Positions 51,825 through 61,237 of a stretch of 64,000 nucleotides of DNA are shown piece by piece. The translations under genes and the position numbers were made by a program. Numbering within the stretch: the stretch's first letter is position 1; every line of letters starts with the position of its first letter. Where the stretch lies: contig NZ_BBXF01000008.1 in assembly GCF_001570585.1 (NCBI RefSeq), forward strand, positions 216,802 through 280,801. Reading direction: 5' to 3'. The stretch is from Herbidospora daliensis (GTDB taxonomy: Bacteria > Actinomycetota > Actinomycetes > Streptosporangiales > Streptosporangiaceae). The notes below the pieces were generated by a model, which saw nothing but the letters and a program-made list of their open reading frames with translations, was not told the origin of the DNA and searched no databases.

Positions 51825-53638
51825 AACGCGCTCTCCGGCAGGTCCATCAACTCCTGCGTGGTCGCCGTGAGCATGCGCCGCTCCGACTCGATGCGGGGCA
51901 GCACGTTGCCGGCGAAGAAGGTCGCCGCGGCGACCTTGCCGGCGTAGAAGTCGTCGTCCGTGCCCTCCAGGGCCTTGAGGGCGATCTCGGCCTGCCGGAG
52001 CAGCAGCCACCCGATGAGCAGGTCGCCGAGGGCCATCAGGAACCGGGTGGTGTTGAGGCCGACCTTGTAGACCTCCTTCGGCGACTCCAGCGACGAGATC
52101 GCCCAGCCGGCCATGGTGTCGGCCATCGCCCTGACCTCGGCGACGGCGTCGCCGAGCAGGCCGCGCTCGACCTTGAGGCGGCCGTTGCCGGCGTCGGAGT
52201 CGGCGAACGCCTTGATCTGGCCGAGGAGCTCGCCCAGCGCGGCGCCCTGGTTGCGCAGGATCTTGCGGAAGAACAGGTCGAGACCCTGGATCGCCGTGGT
52301 GCCCTCGTAGAGGGAGTCGATCTTGGCGTCGCGGATGTACTGCTCGATCGGGTAGTCCTGCAGGAAGCCCGACCCGCCCAGGGTCTGCAGCGACCGGGCC
52401 AGCAGCTCGTAGGAGCGCTCGGAGCCGACGCCCTTGACCACCGGGAGCAGCAGGTCGTTGATCGCCTCGGCCATCTCGTCGCGGCGGCCCTCCGAGGTGG
52501 CGACCTGGATGGAGTCCTGGAAGGTGGCCGTGTAGAGCACCAGCGCCCGCATGCCCTCGGCGTACGCCTTCTGGAGCATCAGCTCGCGGCGGACGTCGGG
52601 GTGGGCGGTGATCGGGACGCGGGGGGCCGTCTTGTCGGTCATCTTGGTCAGGTCGGCGCCCTGGTGGCGGTTCTTGGCGTAGTCGAGGGCGTTGAGGTAG
52701 CCGGTCGAGAGCGTGGCGATGGCCTTGGTGCCGACCATCATGCGGGCGTTCTCGATCACCGTGAACATCTGCCGGATGCCCTCGTGGACCTCGCCGACCA
52801 GGTAGCCGATCGCCGGGTGCCGGTCGCCGAAGGTGAGTTCGCAGGTCGTGGAGACCTTCAGGCCCATCTTCTTCTCGACGTTGGTGACGTAGACGCCGTT
52901 GCGCTCCTTGAGCTCGCCGGTGTCGAGGTCGACCAGGAACTTGGGCACCAGGAACAGCGACAGGCCCTTGGTGCCGGGGCCGTGGCCCTCGGGGCGGGCC
53001 AGCACGAGGTGGAAGATGTTCTCCGCCATGTCGTGCTCGGCGCTGGTGATGAAACGCTTGACGCCCTCGATGTGCCAGGTGCCGTCGTCCTGCCGGGTCG
53101 CCTTGGTGCGGCCGGCGCCGACGTCGGAGCCCGCGTCGGGCTCGGTGAGCACCATGGTCGAGCCCCAGCGGCGCTCGACGGCCAGCTCGGCGAACCGCTT
53201 CTGCTCCTCGGTGCCGAGGTTGTGCAGCACGTGGGCGAACTGCGGCCCGCAGGCGAACATCCACACGGCCGGGTTGGCGCCCAGCACCATCTCGGCGACG
53301 GCCCAGCTCAGGGAGCGCGGACCGGGGGTGCCGCCGAGCTCGGGCTGGAGCTCCAGCCGCCACCACTCGGCGTCGACCCAGGCGTTGTACGACTCCACGA
53401 AGCTCTTCGGCATCGTCACCGTGCCTGTGGCCGGGTCGAAGACCGGCGGGTTGCGGTCGGCGTCGGTGAACGAGGCGGCGATCGGCCCCTCGGCCAGCCG
53501 GACGACCTCGTCGAGGATCGCGTGGGCGGTCTCCTCGTCGATCTCCGCGAACGGCCCGGTGCCGAAGAGTTCACCCCGGTTGAAGACCTCGAAGAGGTTG
53601 AACTCCAGATCGCGGATGTTGCTCTTGTAGTGGCCCAT
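51821..53638 (-). CDS. Acyl-CoA dehydrogenase, FadE5-like (about 600 aa)
   Basis: 605 residues from ATG 53638 with GGAGGA upstream. [20 protein letters not shown] is nearly the start I recall for mycobacterial FadE5, and the similarity continues: [60 protein letters not shown] and [11 protein letters not shown] with the catalytic Glu. The extra C-terminal 150-residue helical domain is characteristic. FadE5 enzymes act on a broad range of fatty acyl-CoAs in beta-oxidation. Stands alone. Confidence 0.93.
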   Translation of the reverse strand: MGHYKSNIRDLEFNLFEVFNRGELFGTGPFAEIDEETAHAILDEVVRLAEGPIAASFTDADRNPPVFDPATGTVTMPKSFVESYNAWVDAEWWRLELQPELGGTPGPRSLSWAVAEMVLGANPAVWMFACGPQFAHVLHNLGTEEQKRFAELAVERRWGSTMVLTEPDAGSDVGAGRTKATRQDDGTWHIEGVKRFITSAEHDMAENIFHLVLARPEGHGPGTKGLSLFLVPKFLVDLDTGELKERNGVYVTNVEKKMGLKVSTTCELTFGDRHPAIGYLVGEVHEGIRQMFTVIENARMMVGTKAIATLSTGYLNALDYAKNRHQGADLTKMTDKTAPRVPITAHPDVRRELMLQKAYAEGMRALVLYTATFQDSIQVATSEGRRDEMAEAINDLLLPVVKGVGSERSYELLARSLQTLGGSGFLQDYPIEQYIRDAKIDSLYEGTTAIQGLDLFFRKILRNQGAALGELLGQIKAFADSDAGNGRLKVERGLLGDAVAEVRAMADTMAGWAISSLESPKEVYKVGLNTTRFLMALGDLLIGWLLLRQAEIALKALEGTDDDFYAGKVAAATFFAGNVLPRIESERRMLTATTQELMDLPESAF

Positions 53639-53783
53639 CACCGCTCCTCCGATACGAGTGCTACTGATGAGTAACTCTACCGGAATGCTACCCGCCAGTA
53701 ACCCCCCAAAGCGGATATTCCGCACTGTGAGACGACAGTGCGCCGGGCCGTCGGAGACGACCCGGCGCACGATCCGCCACCTG

Positions 53784-54230
53784 CTAGTTCTTGGTGGCCC
53801 GCCCCCGCATGGCCATGGCGACGATGGCGGTCAGCAGGTAGATCCACGCGCCGCCCCAGACCGCGTCCCACGCCGCGCCGAAGACGCCGTCGCCGTCGAG
53901 CACGAGCTCGATCGGGTACATCAGGATCGCGGCGCCGGCCGCCGGGTAGAGCGAGAAGCGCCACGGGTGGCGCAGCGACCAGTTCCGGGCCTGCCGGGTG
54001 ACCCGGTCGCCCGTGTCGGGCTTGGAGATCGCGCCGATGGCGGCGATCAGGGTGAAGAGGGTGACCCCCGCACCCAGCGCCCAGGCCAGGTCGGCCGTTC
54101 CGGTGATGAGTCCGAGGAGGAGGCTGGCCGTCGCGACCGCTCCGCCGGTGACGGCCGCGGCCTTCCAGGGCGCGCCACGCAGGGCCGCGCCGGCGAGCGA
54201 CATCTCGTCGCGTCGAGTCAGTTCGTTCAT
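53784..54230 (-). CDS. Membrane protein of unknown function, 148 aa
   Basis: From ATG 54230 ([20 protein letters not shown]). Four hydrophobic segments: about 25-46 ([19 protein letters not shown]), 47-68, 92-112 ([20 protein letters not shown]) and 118-141. No motif recognised; the family seems to be a small actinobacterial integral membrane protein. It lies 71 bp beyond the start of the convergent-free molybdoenzyme gene's 3' end, on the same strand, with a separate start signal. Confidence 0.75.
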   Translation of the reverse strand: MNELTRRDEMSLAGAALRGAPWKAAAVTGGAVATASLLLGLITGTADLAWALGAGVTLFTLIAAIGAISKPDTGDRVTRQARNWSLRHPWRFSLYPAAGAAILMYPIELVLDGDGVFGAAWDAVWGGAWIYLLTAIVAMAMRGRATKN

Positions 54231-54301
54231 GTATCCAGAGTGCCGAATCGGGCGCTTTGCCCGCATCGGGGAAGCCCCTGACCGCTCCCTGAGCCATCGG
54301 T

Positions 54302-56317
54302 TCACGCCACGGGGCTGATCTCCACCAGGTTGTCGTGGTAGACGGGCCCGTTTCCGAGGTCGGCGTCGCGCTCCTCGACCACGGCGTTGGCGTTCGCGCC
54401 CCCGCTGAGCTTGGGCCAGTGGCCCTTCGGCGAGGCGGCCACCCCGGGGCGGACCTTGTCGGAGACCTCCACGTACGCCTCGAACGCGCCGAAGCGGTTG
54501 GAGATCCGGGCGCGCGACCCCGAGACCAGGCCCCGGGGTTCGGCGTCCAGGGGATTGACCACCACGGTGGGGCCCTTCGAGCGTCTGAGCAGCTCCGGGT
54601 TGTTGGCGAAGATCGTGTTCAGGAACGTGTGGGAGGCCGGGGTGATCAGGGTCAGCAGCCCGTCCTTGTTCCGGGTTCGGGCGCTCAGGGACGGCACGTA
54701 GGTGGCGACCCGGGGCAGGCCCGCCTTCTCGGCCAGGTCGGAGACGAACTCCAGCCGGCCGCTCGGGGTGGGGAAGCCGCCGGTGAACGCGACGAAGGGC
54801 TCGGCCACGTCGAGCCGGGCCCAGCCGCGCTTGCGCAGTTCGTCCAGCTGGATCGTGGGGGTGCCCTCCAGCAGTTCGGCCGCGATCTCCAGGTCGGTGG
54901 CGTACAGGGCCGGTTCGGTCAGGCCCATGCGGTGGGCCAGGCGGCGGAAGGTCTCGGTGGTCGACAGGGCCTCGCCCGCCGGGGGTACGGCGGGCTCGTT
55001 CCACATCAGGTACATGTGGCCGTAGCCCTCGTGCAGGTCGAGGTGCTCGATCTGCATCGTCGCCGGGAGCACGATGTCGGCGTAGTCGACGGTGTCGGTG
55101 GGGAACTGCTCCATGACCACGGTGAACAGGTCGTCGCGCAGGAGCTTCTCGCGGATCCGGTTCTGGTCGGAGGTCGAGCCCATCGGGTTGGCGCCGTACA
55201 CCCACAGGCACTTGACCGAGTCGTCGAGGCCGTCGGCGAGGCGGGTCATCGTGAGGCTGCGCACAGGGTGGGGGAGGAGCTCGGGGCGGTGGTCGACCCG
55301 CAGCGGCACGTGGGCCGAGGTGGAGAAGGCCAGCCCGCCGCCCGGGTGCCGCCAGTCGCCGGTCACGCCGGGGATGCAGGCGATCAGCCGCAGCGCCGAA
55401 CCGCCGCCCTCGTGGCGCTGCAGGCCCATCGTGGCGCGGATGCCCGTCGGGCGGGTGTGCGCGAGGCGGCGGCCGAGGGCGCGGATGTCCTCTTCGGGCA
55501 GGCCGGTGATCTCGGCGACCCGCGAGGGCGGGTACTGGAGGATCTCCTCGCGGAACTCGGCCCAGCCGAGGGTGTGGTTCTCCAGGTAGTCGCGGTCTTC
55601 GGCGCCTTCTTCGAGGACGACGTACAGCAGACCCAGCGCCAGCGCCCCGTCGGTGCCCGGCGCGATCGGCAGGTGTTCGTCGGCCTGCTCGGCGGTCCGG
55701 GTCCGGATCGGGTCGATCGCGACGATGTGCGCACCGTTCGCGCGGGCGTCCTGGATGAACTTCCACAGGTGGTGGCCCGACGTGAGGGTGTTGGTGCCCC
55801 AGAGCAGGATCAGCTTGGAGAGCGCGAACGTCTCCGGGTCCATGCCCGCCGGGGTGCCCATGGTCAGCCGCAGGCCCTCGTTCCCGGCCCGCGAGCAGAT
55901 GTTCATGTTGTGGAAGGAGGCCCCGAGGGCGTTCCAGAACCGCCGCCCGGCCATGCCCGACTCACCCTGGACGAACCCGAGGGTGCCGGTGCCCTGGTAG
56001 GGCCAGATCGCCTCGCCGCCGTGGACGTCGACGATCTCCCGCAACTTGGTGGCCAGGATGTCGAGCGCCTCGTCCCAGCCGATGCGCTCGAACTGCCCGG
56101 AGCCCTTCGGCCCCACCCGCTTCATCGGATGCAGGATCCGGTCGGGCGAGGCCGCGTGCTCCAGGTAGCGGTTCACCTTCACGCAGAGCGCGCCCCGCGT
56201 GTAGGGCTGCTCCTTGTTGCCCCGCAACGAGGTGGCTTTTCCGTCCTGGACGGTCACCACCCACGAACACGTATCCGGACAATCAAGGGGACATGCCCCC
56301 AGAACCCGCAATTCCAT
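54302..56317 (-). CDS. Molybdopterin oxidoreductase with 4Fe-4S site
   Basis: 671 residues. Cys9, Cys13, Cys17 and Cys45 (ACPLDCPDTCSW; RGALCVKV) bind a 4Fe-4S cluster. The molybdopterin domains follow: WPYQGTGTLGFVQGESG, NICSRAGNEGLR, ILLWGTNTLTSGHHLWKF, VAIDPIRTRTAEQADEHLPI, LWVYGANPMGSTSDQ and FANNPELLRRSKGPTVVVNP near the dinucleotide-binding C-domain. No Tat signal, so it is cytoplasmic. Substrate unknown; partner subunits are absent, suggesting a single-chain enzyme of the assimilatory or thiosulfate-reductase-like branch. It starts 4 nt after the M28 peptidase stop. Confidence 0.88.
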   Translation of the reverse strand: MELRVLGACPLDCPDTCSWVVTVQDGKATSLRGNKEQPYTRGALCVKVNRYLEHAASPDRILHPMKRVGPKGSGQFERIGWDEALDILATKLREIVDVHGGEAIWPYQGTGTLGFVQGESGMAGRRFWNALGASFHNMNICSRAGNEGLRLTMGTPAGMDPETFALSKLILLWGTNTLTSGHHLWKFIQDARANGAHIVAIDPIRTRTAEQADEHLPIAPGTDGALALGLLYVVLEEGAEDRDYLENHTLGWAEFREEILQYPPSRVAEITGLPEEDIRALGRRLAHTRPTGIRATMGLQRHEGGGSALRLIACIPGVTGDWRHPGGGLAFSTSAHVPLRVDHRPELLPHPVRSLTMTRLADGLDDSVKCLWVYGANPMGSTSDQNRIREKLLRDDLFTVVMEQFPTDTVDYADIVLPATMQIEHLDLHEGYGHMYLMWNEPAVPPAGEALSTTETFRRLAHRMGLTEPALYATDLEIAAELLEGTPTIQLDELRKRGWARLDVAEPFVAFTGGFPTPSGRLEFVSDLAEKAGLPRVATYVPSLSARTRNKDGLLTLITPASHTFLNTIFANNPELLRRSKGPTVVVNPLDAEPRGLVSGSRARISNRFGAFEAYVEVSDKVRPGVAASPKGHWPKLSGGANANAVVEERDADLGNGPVYHDNLVEISPVA

Positions 56318-56321
56318 CCCG

Positions 56322-57599
56322 TCATCGTACGGGGCGTGTGGTGAAGGCGAGCTGCTCCACGATGTAGGCGACCGCGTCGGCGCTCACGTCCAGGACCTGC
56401 CGGTTCACGTTCTCGATCGTGTCGCACGCCTTGTGGTAGCACGGGTCGAACGAGCGGTTCGCCGCGCCGCCGTACATCGCGGCCTGGTCGGCGGTCTTGA
56501 TGTCGTCGCCCCCGGTGAAGATGCCGCCCGCCGGGATCCCGGCCTTGACGAAGGGCCCGTAGTCCGACCGGCCGTCGAAGGCGACCTGCTCCGAGGGCAG
56601 CCCGCGCATCCGGTAGAACTCGTGGCCGGCCTCCTCGATCGCGTTGTCGCTGTCGTAGACGCCGTTTCCGTGGTTCGGGGTGGCGACCATGTCGAGGTTG
56701 ACGTACCCGGCGATCTTGGCCTTCTCCGCCGCCGACAGGTTCCTCACGTAGTGGGAGGAGCCGACCAGCCCGACCTCCTCGGCCCCCCAGAACGCGAACC
56801 TGACCGCCCGCTCGGGCCGCATCCGGGCCATCTGCTCGGCGATCTCCAGCACCACCCCGACCCCCGACCCGTTGTCGTTGATCCCGGGCCCGGCCTCGAC
56901 CGAGTCGAGATGGGCCCCCAGGATCAGCACGTCGTCGGGGTCCCCCTGGTCGGTCTGCGCGATGACGTTCCGGCTGACCTTGGTGGTCGACGTGGTGGTG
57001 GTCTGCACCGTCACCGGGCCCTCGATCTCCACGTCGGGCGCCACGCCCACGACCGGCAGCGGCACGCCCGGCTCGCCCAGCGATCCGCGCAGCTCACCGG
57101 GCTTGTCGTTGACCACGATCAGGGCCCCCGCCCCGGCCCGGACCGCCTGCTGCGCCTTCACCCGGAACGAACAGCCGCCCCGGTCGGCCAGCGCGATCGC
57201 CCCCCGCCGGAACCCGGTCCAGTCGGTGGACGAGCAGCCCAGGCCCGCCTCCTGGACCTCCCCGGTGGCCCGGCCGGAAGGGGAGAACGCGAAGGTCGCC
57301 GCCTGGACGGGACCGGCGGCCGTGGTCAGCACGGCCGGGCTCACCTCGCGGTAGTGCGGCAGCGTGAACGTCTGGGAGGTCACCTTGTAGCCCGCGGCGG
57401 TCAGCGCGCGCTCGACGTACTGCGCCGACGCCTCGTAACCGGCGGTGCCGACCGCCCGGTTGCCGTGCAGCTTGCCTATTTCGGCCAGGACCTGAACGTG
57501 GGCGAAGACGTTGGGTTCGGTGACGGCTTCGTCCAACCCCGGATCGGCCGACATACCCGTCGTTGTCAGCACCAGAGCCGCAGATACCACAATGCGCAC
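56322..57599 (-). CDS. Secreted M28 aminopeptidase with PA domain
   Basis: 425 residues from GTG 57599 with AAGGGGGAAAC upstream. Signal peptide (VRIVVSAALVLTTTGMSA). A PA domain (about 110-225; GCSFRVKAQQAVRAGAGALI) is inserted before the di-zinc peptidase core: ILGAHLDSVEAGPGINDNGS (His/Asp ligands), FAFWGAEEVGLVGSSHYV (Glu base and ligand), VNLDMVATPN and DPCYHKACDTIENV (last His). It resembles the Streptomyces griseus aminopeptidase group, which removes hydrophobic N-terminal residues. Pairing with a molybdoenzyme gene is odd and may only be positional. Confidence 0.9.
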   Translation of the reverse strand: MRIVVSAALVLTTTGMSADPGLDEAVTEPNVFAHVQVLAEIGKLHGNRAVGTAGYEASAQYVERALTAAGYKVTSQTFTLPHYREVSPAVLTTAAGPVQAATFAFSPSGRATGEVQEAGLGCSSTDWTGFRRGAIALADRGGCSFRVKAQQAVRAGAGALIVVNDKPGELRGSLGEPGVPLPVVGVAPDVEIEGPVTVQTTTTSTTKVSRNVIAQTDQGDPDDVLILGAHLDSVEAGPGINDNGSGVGVVLEIAEQMARMRPERAVRFAFWGAEEVGLVGSSHYVRNLSAAEKAKIAGYVNLDMVATPNHGNGVYDSDNAIEEAGHEFYRMRGLPSEQVAFDGRSDYGPFVKAGIPAGGIFTGGDDIKTADQAAMYGGAANRSFDPCYHKACDTIENVNRQVLDVSADAVAYIVEQLAFTTRPVR

Positions 57600-57809
57600 A
57601 GTTTCCCCCTTGATGAACGGGCCGGGGGAAGGCGGCACCAGACTGGCAGCCGCACGACGTTTCAGGCCAGGTTCGAGGGTTACGGCGCGTCGGCGCGAAA
57701 CGGGCCGCGATCCATAGACTCGACCAGGAGGGGGACTCGGGGGTCAGGTCGCTGTGCCGTGACTTTCGATTGTGGACACTGGCAACAAAGATCGCAGACA
57801 ATCACGGTG

Positions 57810-60215
57810 GTGAGGGGCATCAAGGAAAAGGACGACTCGCTGACGTCCCCGGACTCCGGGGTCGTCCTCGTCGTGGAGCCCCTGCTGCCGCAGCGCATCC
57901 GGCGTCCGTCCGACCTGCTCCGGATGTTGATGACGCTGCTGGCGGTGACGGCGGTCGTGCTGCTGGCCCTGGTCGCCCGCAGCACCCTCAACGGCCTGGA
58001 GACCGACGTCCAGGCGGGCACCGGCCGGGCGCCCGAATGGCTCTCCTCGGTCGCCGGCCTGCTCGGCGGGGTCGCCGTGCTGGCCGTGCCCGTGGCGTTC
58101 GCCGTCGAGCGGGTGTTCCACCGCGACGGCATGCGCGTCGCCCAGGGGCTGATCGCCGCGATCCTGGCGCTGCTGCTGTCCTACGGCCTCGGCGAGTGGA
58201 TCGTCAGCGCCGGCCCGCTGGAGCTGCGCCAGCTGCTCACCGGCAACCGCGACGTCGAGCCCCTCAACACGGTGCTCACCCCGGCCATCGCCTACGCGAC
58301 GGCGGTGCGCATGTCGCGCAGGCCGCGCTGGCGGGCGCTGTTGTGGTTCGCGCTGATCCTCGACCTGTTCGCCCTCTTCACCTCCGCCAAGATCACGGTG
58401 CTGGGCGCGATCGTCACCTACCTGGTCGGCCTGGTCGTCGGCTTCGCCACCCTCTACGGGGTCGGCAGCGCCAACACCCGCCCGCCCGGCAGCGCCGTCG
58501 TGGCCGCCCTGCGGCGGCTCGGCTTCTCGATCGTCAGCGCCCGCCGCATCGACGACGACAGCTCCGGCAGCCGCCGCTACATCGTCGGCCTGGCCGACAC
58601 CACCCGCCTGGCGGTGACCGTCCTCGACCGCGACCGCCAGGTCGCCGGGGTCGTCTACCGCCTCTGGCGGCGGCTGCGGCTCAACAGCGAGACCCGCCGC
58701 CGCGCCATCCGGTCGCTGCGCGCCGAACTCGAACGCGAGGCCCTGATGGCCTACGCCGCCGAGGCCGCCGGCGCCAGCACCCCCCGCCTGCTCGGCACCA
58801 GCGAGGTCGGCACCGAGGCGGCGCTGCTGGCGTACGAACACGTCGAGAGCCGCCCCATCGAATACCTGCCCGACGAGGAACTCGGCGACGAACTGCTGGC
58901 CGAGATGTGGGAGCAGGTCCGCCTGCTGCACGCCCGGCGGCTGGCCCACCGCCACCTGACCGGCGAGTCGATCCACCTGTCGCCCGACGGCCGGATCGTG
59001 CTCGTCGACGCCCGGTCGGGCGAGATCGCCGCCGGCGACCTGCTGCTGCGCCTCGACGTCGCGCAGCTGCTGGCCTACCTCGGCCTGCGCGTCGGCCCGG
59101 AACGGGCGGTCAAGAGCGGCGCGACCGTGCTCGGCGCCGACACCGTCGCCTCGGCGCTGCCGCTGCTCCAGCGCATCGCGCTGGCCCGCGAGACCCGCTC
59201 GGCGGCCCGCAAGGACAAGGCGCTGCTGCCCGCGCTCCGCGAGCAGATCGTCGCGCTGAAGCCGCAGGCCACCGTCGAGGAGGTCCGGCTCGAACGGTTC
59301 CGGCCGCGCACCCTCGTCACGATCATCGCCAGCGCCCTGGCCGCCTACTTCCTGCTCTCGCAGCTCAGCCAGGTCAACCTGGTCACGGTGGTCACCAGCG
59401 CCCACTGGGGCTGGGGCGGCATCGCCCTGGTCGCCGCCGGGGCCAGCTACATCGCCGCCGCCTCGATGTTGCGCGGGTTCGTGCCCGAACAACTGCCCTA
59501 CGGCCGCACCATCCTGGTCCAGCTCGCCTCGTCGTTCGTCAAGCTGGTCGCCCCCGCCGCCGTCGGCGGAGTCGCGATCAACACCCGCTACCTGCAGAAA
59601 CAGGGGATCCCGCCGGGTCAGGCGGTGGCGAGCGTGGGCGCCTCGCAGCTCATCGGCCTGGTCTCCCACATCATGCTGCTGCTGCTGGCCGGCTACCTGA
59701 CCGGCACCCAGGCGGCCCCGTCGCTCACCCCGTCACGCGGGCTGCTGATCACCCTGCTCGCCATCGCCGTCGTGATGGTGGTCATCCTGGCGGTGCCGCC
59801 GCTGCGGCGCATGCTCTCGACCCGGGTCCGGTCGCTGTTCAGCGGGGTCGTGCCCCGGCTGCTCGACGTGTTGCAATCGCCGGCCAAGATCGTTGAGGCC
59901 GTGACCGGGACGATGATGGTCACGGTCTCTTTTGTGATCTGCCTGGCGGCCTGCGTGAAGGCGTTCGGCGGTGAGCTGGGCATCACCGCCGTCGCCGTCG
60001 TCTTCCTCGCCGGGAACGCCATCGGCTCGGCCGCGCCGACGCCGGGCGGCCTCGGCGCGGTCGAACTGTCGCTCACGGCCGGGCTGACCGTGGCCGGGCT
60101 CAACCCGACCATGGCCACCTCGGCCGTGCTGCTGTTCCGCCTGATGACCTTCTGGCTGCCGGTGCTCCCCGGCTGGGCCTCGTTCACCTGGTTGCAGCGC
60201 AACGACCAGCTTTAG
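57810..60215 (+). CDS. Membrane protein: multi-helix N-domain, pseudokinase, UPF0104/flippase-like C-domain
   Basis: 801 residues; start GTG 57810 (57807 also possible), without a good ribosome site, so the start is uncertain. Residues about 35-225 hold about six helices. A cytoplasmic domain (about 235-490) has the look of an APH/LPS-kinase fold: AEREALMAYAAEAAGASTPR region, AHRHLTGESIHLSPDGRIVL where HxD and the following Asn are not kept, and LVDARSGE in place of DFG, so it is probably inactive. The C-terminal 300 residues are the UPF0104/LPG-synthase-TM type (VKLVAPAAVGGVAINTRYLQ; GNAIGSAAPTPGGLGAVELS), which moves or binds lipids. Convergent with the aldo/keto reductase (4-nt overlap). 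Confidence 0.85.
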   Translation: MRGIKEKDDSLTSPDSGVVLVVEPLLPQRIRRPSDLLRMLMTLLAVTAVVLLALVARSTLNGLETDVQAGTGRAPEWLSSVAGLLGGVAVLAVPVAFAVERVFHRDGMRVAQGLIAAILALLLSYGLGEWIVSAGPLELRQLLTGNRDVEPLNTVLTPAIAYATAVRMSRRPRWRALLWFALILDLFALFTSAKITVLGAIVTYLVGLVVGFATLYGVGSANTRPPGSAVVAALRRLGFSIVSARRIDDDSSGSRRYIVGLADTTRLAVTVLDRDRQVAGVVYRLWRRLRLNSETRRRAIRSLRAELEREALMAYAAEAAGASTPRLLGTSEVGTEAALLAYEHVESRPIEYLPDEELGDELLAEMWEQVRLLHARRLAHRHLTGESIHLSPDGRIVLVDARSGEIAAGDLLLRLDVAQLLAYLGLRVGPERAVKSGATVLGADTVASALPLLQRIALARETRSAARKDKALLPALREQIVALKPQATVEEVRLERFRPRTLVTIIASALAAYFLLSQLSQVNLVTVVTSAHWGWGGIALVAAGASYIAAASMLRGFVPEQLPYGRTILVQLASSFVKLVAPAAVGGVAINTRYLQKQGIPPGQAVASVGASQLIGLVSHIMLLLLAGYLTGTQAAPSLTPSRGLLITLLAIAVVMVVILAVPPLRRMLSTRVRSLFSGVVPRLLDVLQSPAKIVEAVTGTMMVTVSFVICLAACVKAFGGELGITAVAVVFLAGNAIGSAAPTPGGLGAVELSLTAGLTVAGLNPTMATSAVLLFRLMTFWLPVLPGWASFTWLQRNDQL

Positions 60216-61237
60216 TGGTCGCTGCTGGTCTTCCACAGGTTGATGCCGGCCTCGACCGCGTCCTTGTCGATCGCGTCGAGCTCCTCGTCCGAGAACGCCA
60301 GGTTCTTGACCGAGTCGAGGCTGTCGTCGAGCTGCTTGACGCTGCTCGCGCCGATCAGCACCGAGGTCACCCGTGCGTCGCGCTGCGCCCACGCGAGGGC
60401 CAGCTGCGCCAGCGTCTGGCCCCGGCTCTTGGCCAGCTCGTTGAGGGTGCGGATGTGCCGCAGGGTCTCGTCGGTCAGCAGATCGGGGCTGAGCGACTTG
60501 CCCTGCGAGGCCCGCGACCCCTCGGGCACGCCGTTGAGGTAGCGGTCGGTCAGCATGCCCTGCGCCAGCGGCGAGAACGCGATGCACCCGACGCCCAGGT
60601 CGCCCAGGGTGTCGAGCAGCCCGCCCTCGATCCACCGGTTGAGCATCGAGTAGGACGGCTGGTGGATCAGCAGCGGCGTGCCGAGACTCTTCAGGATCTC
60701 GTACGCCTCCACGGTCCGCTCCGGCGAGTAGGACGAGATGCCCGCGTACAGCGCGCGCCCCGACCTGACCGCCGTGTCGAGCGCCCCCATCGTCTCCTCG
60801 AGAGGGGTCTCGGGGTCGAACCGGTGGCTGTAGAAGATGTCGACGTAGTCGACGCCCATCCGCTTCAGCGACTGGTCGAGGCTGGCCAGCACGTACTTGC
60901 GCGACCCCCACTCGCCATAGGGCCCCGGCCACATGTCGTAACCGGCCTTGGTCGACAGGATCAGCTCGTCGCGGTACGGCCGGAAGTCCTGGGCGAAGAT
61001 CGTCCCGAAGTTCTTCTCCGCCGAGCCGTAGGGCGGCCCGTAGTTGTTCGCCAGGTCGAAATGGGTCACCCCGCGATCGAACGCGCGGCGCAGGATCGCC
61101 CGCTGCGACTCGATCGGCTTGTCGTCGCCGAAGTTGTGCCACAGCCCCAGTGAGACCGCCGGCAACTTCAGCCCGCTCCGCCCGGTCCGGTTGTACGGCA
61201 TCGGCCCATAACGGTCGGCGGCGGCGACGTACGTCAT
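60212..61237 (-). CDS. Aldo/keto reductase, YghZ/glyceraldehyde-3-P reductase-like
   Basis: 341 residues from ATG 61237. Catalytic tetrad visible: Asp and Tyr in HFDLANNYGPPYGSAEKNFG, Lys in LILSTKAGYDMWPG, His in VDIFYSHRFDPETPL. The NADPH end is IAFSPLAQGMLTDRYLNG and SVLIGASSVKQLDDSL. The NNYGPPYGSAE segment is diagnostic for the YghZ/Kv-beta-like branch, which reduces small aldehydes. ATG overlaps the stop of the S9 peptidase gene (ATGA), so the two are one operon. Confidence 0.92.
   Translation of the reverse strand: MTYVAAADRYGPMPYNRTGRSGLKLPAVSLGLWHNFGDDKPIESQRAILRRAFDRGVTHFDLANNYGPPYGSAEKNFGTIFAQDFRPYRDELILSTKAGYDMWPGPYGEWGSRKYVLASLDQSLKRMGVDYVDIFYSHRFDPETPLEETMGALDTAVRSGRALYAGISSYSPERTVEAYEILKSLGTPLLIHQPSYSMLNRWIEGGLLDTLGDLGVGCIAFSPLAQGMLTDRYLNGVPEGSRASQGKSLSPDLLTDETLRHIRTLNELAKSRGQTLAQLALAWAQRDARVTSVLIGASSVKQLDDSLDSVKNLAFSDEELDAIDKDAVEAGINLWKTSSDH

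Noticed and set aside
54335..56344. Long plus-strand open frame opposite the molybdoenzyme
   Set aside because: Composition is that of a GC-rich shadow; the minus strand encodes full cysteine and cofactor motifs.
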